DNA of 64,000 nucleotides from positions 67,401,916 to 67,465,915 of the forward strand of contig CM049315.1 in the NCBI GenBank assembly GCA_026874595.1, read 5' to 3'. The translations under genes and the position numbers were made by a program. The stretch comes from Sipunculus nudus (lineage: Eukaryota; Annelida; Sipuncula; Golfingiida; Sipunculidae). The notes under the pieces were generated by a model. It was given only the letters and a program-made list of their open reading frames with translations. It ran no database searches and was not told where the DNA came from. Positions 59,463 through 64,000 of the stretch are shown here, piece after piece. The stretch's first letter is position 1. Every line of letters begins with the position of its first letter.

Positions 59463-62005
59463 AGGTCATCTGAGGAGTGGAAACAATGGTGGTGAGTGGT
59501 GTCATCTGAGGTTAGAGTGGTGGTGAGTGGTGTCAACGGAGGTTATAGTGAAAACAATGGTGGTGAATGGTGTCATCGGAGGTTATAGTGGAAACAATGA
59601 GGGTGAGTGGTGTCATCGGAGGTTATAGTGGAAACAATGAGGGTGAGTGGTGTCATCGGAGGTTAAAGTGGAAACAATGGTGCTGAGTGGTGTCATCGGA
59701 GGTTATAGTGGAAACAATGGTGGTGAGTGGTGTCATCGGAGGTTATAGTGGAAACAATGGTGCTGAGTGGTGTCATCTGAGGTTATAGTAGAAACAATGG
59801 TGGTGAGTGGTGTCATCTGAGGTTATAGTGGAAACAATGGTGCTGAGTGGTGTCATCTGAGGTTATAGTGGAAACAATGGTGCTGAGTGGTGTCATCGGA
59901 GGTTATAGTGGAAACAATGGTGCTGAGTGGTGTCATCTGAGGTTATAGTAGAAACAATGGTGGTGAGTGGTGTCATCTGAGGTTATAGTAGAAACAATGG
60001 TGGTGAGTGGTGTCATCTGAGGTTAGGGTGGAAACAATGGTGCTGAGTGATATCATCGGAGGTTATAGTGGAAACAATGGTGCTGAATGGTGTCATCTGA
60101 GGTTATAGTGGAAACAATGGTGCTGAGTGGTGTCATCTGAGGTTATAGTGGAAACAATGGTGCTGAGTGGTGTCATCGGAGGTTATAGTGGAAACAATGG
60201 TGCTGAGTGGTGTCATCTGAGGTTATAGTAGAAACAATGGTGGTGAGTGGTGTCATCGGAGGTTATAGTAGAAACAATGGTGGTGAGTGGTGTCATCTGA
60301 GGTTATAGTGGAAACAATGGTGCTGAGTGGTGTCATCTGAGGTTATAGTGGAAACAATGGTGCTGAGTGGTGTCATCGGAGGTTATAGTGGAAACAATGG
60401 TGCTGAGTGGTGTCATCTGAGGTTATAGTTGAAACAATGGTGGTGAGTGGTGTCATCGGAGGTTATAGTAGAAACAATGGTGGTGAGTGGTGACATCTGA
60501 GGTTAGGGTGGAAACAATGGTGCTGAGTGATATCATCGGAGGTTATAGTGGAAACAATGGTGCTGAATGGTGTCATCTGAGGTTATAGTAGAAACAATGG
60601 TGGTGAGTGGTGTCATCTGAGGTTATAGTGGAAACAATGGTGCTGAGTGGTGTCATCGGAGGTTATAGTGGAAACAATGGTGGTGAGTGGTGTCATCGGA
60701 GGTTAAAGTGGAAACAATGGTGCTGAGTGGTGTCATCGGAGGTTATAGTGGAAACAATGGTGCTGAGTGGTGTCATCGGATGTTATAGTAGAAACAATGG
60801 TGCTGAGTGGTGTCATCGGAGGTTATAGTGGAAACAATGGTGCTGAGTGGTGTCATCGGATGTTATAGTGGAAACAATGGTGCTGAGTGGTGTCATCGGA
60901 GGTTATAGTAGAAACAATGGTGCTGAGTGGTGTCATCGGAGGTTATAGTGGAAACAATGGTGCTGAGTGGTGTCATCTGAGGTTATAGTAGAAACAATGG
61001 TGGTGAGTGGTGTCATCTGAGGTTATAGTGGAAACAATGGTGCTGAGTGGTGTCATCTGAGGTTATAGTGGAAACAATGGTGCTGAGTGGTGTCATCGGA
61101 GGTTATAGTGGAAACAATGGTGCTGAGTGGTGTCATCTGAGGTTATAGTAGAAACAATGGTGGTGAGTGGTGTCATCGGAGGTTATAGTAGAAACAATGG
61201 TGGTGAGTGGTGTCATCTGAGGTTAGGGTGGAAACAATGGTGCTGAGTGATATCATCGGAGGTTATAGTGGAAACAATGGTGCTGAATGATGTCATCTGA
61301 GGTTATAGTAGAAACAATGGTGGTGAGTGGTGTCATCTGAGGTTATAGTGGAAACAATGGTGGTGAGTGGTGTCATCGGAGGTTATAGTGGAAACAATGG
61401 TGGTGAGTGGTGTCATCTGAGGTTATAGTGGAAACAATGGGGGTGAGTGGTGTCATTTGAGGTTACAGTGGAGACAATGAGGGTGAGTGGTGTCATCTGA
61501 GGTTATAGTGGAAACAATGGTGGTGAGTGGTGTCATCGGAGGTAATAGTGGAAACAATGGTGGTGAGTGGTGTCATCGGAGGTTAAATTGGATACAATGT
61601 TGGTGAGTGGTGTCATCGGAGGTTATAGTGGAAACAATGTTGGTGAGTGGTGTCATCTGAGGTTATAGTGGAAACAATGAGGGTGAGTGGTGTCATCGGA
61701 GGTTATAGTGGAAACAATGTTGGTGAGTGGTGTCATCGGAGGTTATAGTGGAAACAGTGGGGGTGAGTGGTGTCATCAGAGGTTATAGTGGAAACAATGT
61801 TGGTGAGTGGTGTCATCAGAGGTTATAGTGGAAACAATGGTGGTGAGTGGTGTCATCAGAGGTTATAGTGGAAACAATGTTGGTGAGTGGTGTCATCGGA
61901 GGTTATAGTGTAAACAATGGTGGTGAGTGGTGTCATCAGAGGTTATAGTGGAAACAATGTTGGTGAGTGGTGTCATCGGAGGTTATAGTGGAAACAGTGG
62001 GGGTG
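59463..62005. repeat. Minisatellite, 40-bp unit, about 63 copies, no indel over 60 units
   Basis: The unit is GGTTATAGTGGAAACAATGG followed by a TGCTGAGTGG or TGGTGAGTGG decamer and a TGTCATCGGA, TGTCATCTGA or TGTCATCAGA decamer. From 59581 to 61981 the phase stays exact (60 x 40 bp). A marked variant, GGTTAGGGTGG with GAGTGATATCATC, recurs at 60021, 60501 and 61221, i.e. 12 and 18 units apart, together with its neighbours. Stops occur in all frames and 40 is not a multiple of three, so it is non-coding. Confidence 0.97.
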
Positions 62006-62905
62006 ACATTGGTGATAGTTATGTCATTATTTTCACAGTTATTTAAATGATAATGGTGGTAATAATGATTCCAGTTACTGGGGTGGTGACAGAGAAGCCG
62101 GCGAGAGCAGGTATACACTGATTGACTGAGTAATACAATCAGTTTAAAGGCATATTCTGTGTAACCAAAAATATTCAGTTTGAAGGTCATCTTGAATAAC
62201 AAGAAAAAGAACACATTTTACATCATGTCAGTTGTCGCTCTGAAGTAAACTTTGAAAAATATTATGCAAGGGCGTTCATTCGTTTGGTGTTATACTTGTG
62301 ATTTTAATGGCTATACAGACCAAGAGCCACGCTTGTCTCTTAGTGCCCTGCTGCTTGGCCTAACCAGGACCTTCCGTTGTTCGATGAAGGCTATATCTTG
62401 GTGAGCAGAGGGTGGAGCCCTTTGATTTGAGGGGGTTACAACATGGGGAGCATTCTGTAGCCGATATTACTATTTACAATTAGCTCTGTCTTCATGGGAT
62501 ACCGCCATACCATTATCTTCTTCCATCTGCCCGCATTCAATGAAAACAGTCGCTCGTTACGGGACAGCATTCAATGCAGGGAGGTTACAAGAAATAATGC
62601 TTGTAACCAGCATTGTTTGTGGACGTTCGCTCGGAAAACAGGGAACCGGGTGTTAATTGGACCATCTGTACGTCCTGTCAGAACTCTCGTTTAATCCACT
62701 ACCCAAAGTCTCGTTATTTGTCCCCACGCTGGCCGAGGTTTTGCTAAAGTAACTGTTGCATTACAGGCAGAGATCAGTTCACTGCCTTTAAAATAAGTTA
62801 TTAGTTCGCGCCCACAGGAGCCGTCTCTCTGTAATAAGAAGTTTTATTACACATGCTAAGGTTTTGCCACAGATGCGTCTTGGGTAGAACTAAAGTTTCG
62901 TGCAT
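62006..62905. other. No gene recognised
   Basis: Unique DNA after the minisatellite; the 66-codon frame at 62494-62694 (+) has no domain I know. Confidence 0.45.
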
Positions 62906-63050
62906 TTACACATTATAAACAATTCATGTCTTACATATTGTAAACAATTTATGTCTTACATATTGTAAACAATTCATGTCTTACATATTGTAAACAATTC
63001 ATGTGTCTTACACATTGTAAACAATTCATGTGTCTTTCACATTGCAAATG
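62906..63050 (+). repeat. Tandem repeat, 25- to 27-bp unit, about 5.5 copies
   Basis: TTACATATTGTAAACAATTC then ATGTC, starting at 62906, 62931, 62956, 62981, 63008 and 63035. The last units gained a GT (ATGTGTC). Confidence 0.9.
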
Positions 63051-63929
63051 TTTGCGGCAAGGTCAAACAATGAGCATAATTCCAGTATAATGCATAAATT
63101 TATTCTTTATTCGACATGGTTTAATACATTTTATTGATTGCCTATGAAACATAACATCGGAATCTATTATATATATGGACCAGTAAAGATCAAAGGTACT
63201 AGCATTGCACACCACATTAAACTGGCACTTTTTAAATTTGTTTTTGATTCTGTCATTGAAGTCGACTGATTCGTGAATTTGTGTCTGATTGTTTATTTCA
63301 TGTAGAAATACAAAAGTTTCTGTGACATAACTTATTGGTAGACCTACTCTGTAAAACTAGACAAACTGCATGCCTATATAGCACACACAATATTTTCCTG
63401 TATAAGTTATACTGTTAATAATATTAATATATCAATACCCGGGGAGGGCACTTGCAATTAGTTTGGGTAAAGTGAATACAAAGGGAGTTGTTTCAGTACA
63501 AAATCGGAGAAAAGAGAAAAGGAATATTCTTATAGACCCCTATATATAGATAGTAGACCTTCCTAAAGTCACGAATATTCCATAAGCTGGTAGGCCACAC
63601 CGCGCAGACTCGGACTCACAAGAGTACAAATCTGCTGTTTGGGGATGTTTGGAGTCCACATCTGACCCCCAAAATGCACCGGGGCTTTTAAATACATCAT
63701 TCATCTGCGTAGGTATAAATGTATTGGAAAGGAAAAATGTAGTCCGTTCAATTGTGTTGGATAAGAATTGTTTCAAGGCTAATTACATTAATATGGGTGT
63801 TTTGGTGATTAGAACTTTACGGAATAGGCCTAAGTAATATTTTGTAAGAATGCGCATGTGAGGTAACAGAAAGTGTTTCTTTGAAATGTAACAAATTTTG
63901 ATTTTGAAGTTTGACAGTTGAGACAAGTA
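63051..63929. other. No gene or repeat recognised
   Basis: AT-rich unique DNA. The short overlapping frames near 63540-63837 on opposite strands are not credible genes. Confidence 0.45.
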
Positions 63930-64000
63930 AAGTGTTACCTATGAAATAAGACCACCCTTGGGACTGGCCGAAAGTGATCTTAATAGGCAGGTGGTCTTAT
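63930..64000. mobile_element. AAGACCACC MITE-family copy cut by the window end
   Basis: AATAAGACCACCCTTGGG followed by the inverted TTAATAGGCAGGTGGTCTTA matches the MITE at 12089-12272 (both AAGACCACCCTTGGG and, inverted, ACCTGCCTATTAAGACC). Its right side lies outside the window. Confidence 0.6.

Noticed and set aside
59463-62005. Telomere-like repeat because of GGTTAGGG
   Set aside because: GGTTAGGG occurs only in a rare variant unit of the 40-bp minisatellite; there is no TTAGGG tandem run.

Overview
This is AT-rich eukaryotic (metazoan) DNA with no convincing complete protein-coding gene, no recognisable rRNA or tRNA gene and no bacterial-style gene layout. I read it as intergenic or intronic sequence from a lophotrochozoan, most likely a mollusc and possibly a bivalve. 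That rests on repeat style: elements that open near a CCCATGG / GCTCAGCTGA motif and close in GACGGACAGACGG-type octamers followed by TAGCTCAGATGAC and TCAGCTGAGCTAA, and tandem arrays built on TTGACCTTGAAGAT / GGTCAAGGTCA. Both are familiar from mollusc genomes. The assignment is from memory of such sequences, not a search.

Layout. 0-6.6 kb: a full copy of a 1.15-kb dispersed element (family A), an old tandem family, a 1.6-kb family C element and a ~150-bp tandem array rich in nuclear-receptor half-sites. 6.6-12 kb: mostly unique sequence with a (TA)n tract and a 5'-truncated family A copy. 12.05-14.48 kb: a second family C element flanked exactly by a ~260-bp direct duplication that itself carries a MITE. 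15.6-17.4 kb: a MITE, then a truncated family A copy split by a Helitron-like element. 18.7-19.45 kb: a 114-bp tandem array. 19.5-23 kb: unique sequence. 23-29.5 kb: a nest of a hAT-like MITE, a foldback element, a family C/D composite containing another family A copy and a seven-unit 336-bp array, and a second Helitron-like element. 30.3-31.1 kb: a 30-bp minisatellite. 31.8-45.2 kb: scattered Helitron, hAT-like and pogo-like non-autonomous elements, a G-quadruplex candidate, one hAT-like element with an intact 8-bp target duplication, and a ~37-bp array organised in 155-bp higher-order repeats. 45.3-57 kb: mostly unique and visibly richer in CpG, with a weak candidate first exon near 53.4 kb. 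57.4-62 kb: two large adjacent minisatellites (24-bp and 40-bp units), both with higher-order structure.

The genes do not form a system. The window records layered non-autonomous transposition and minisatellite growth. Its main value is that several nested insertions give base-resolution element boundaries and a relative order of events. The long open frames are by-products of tandem periods divisible by three.
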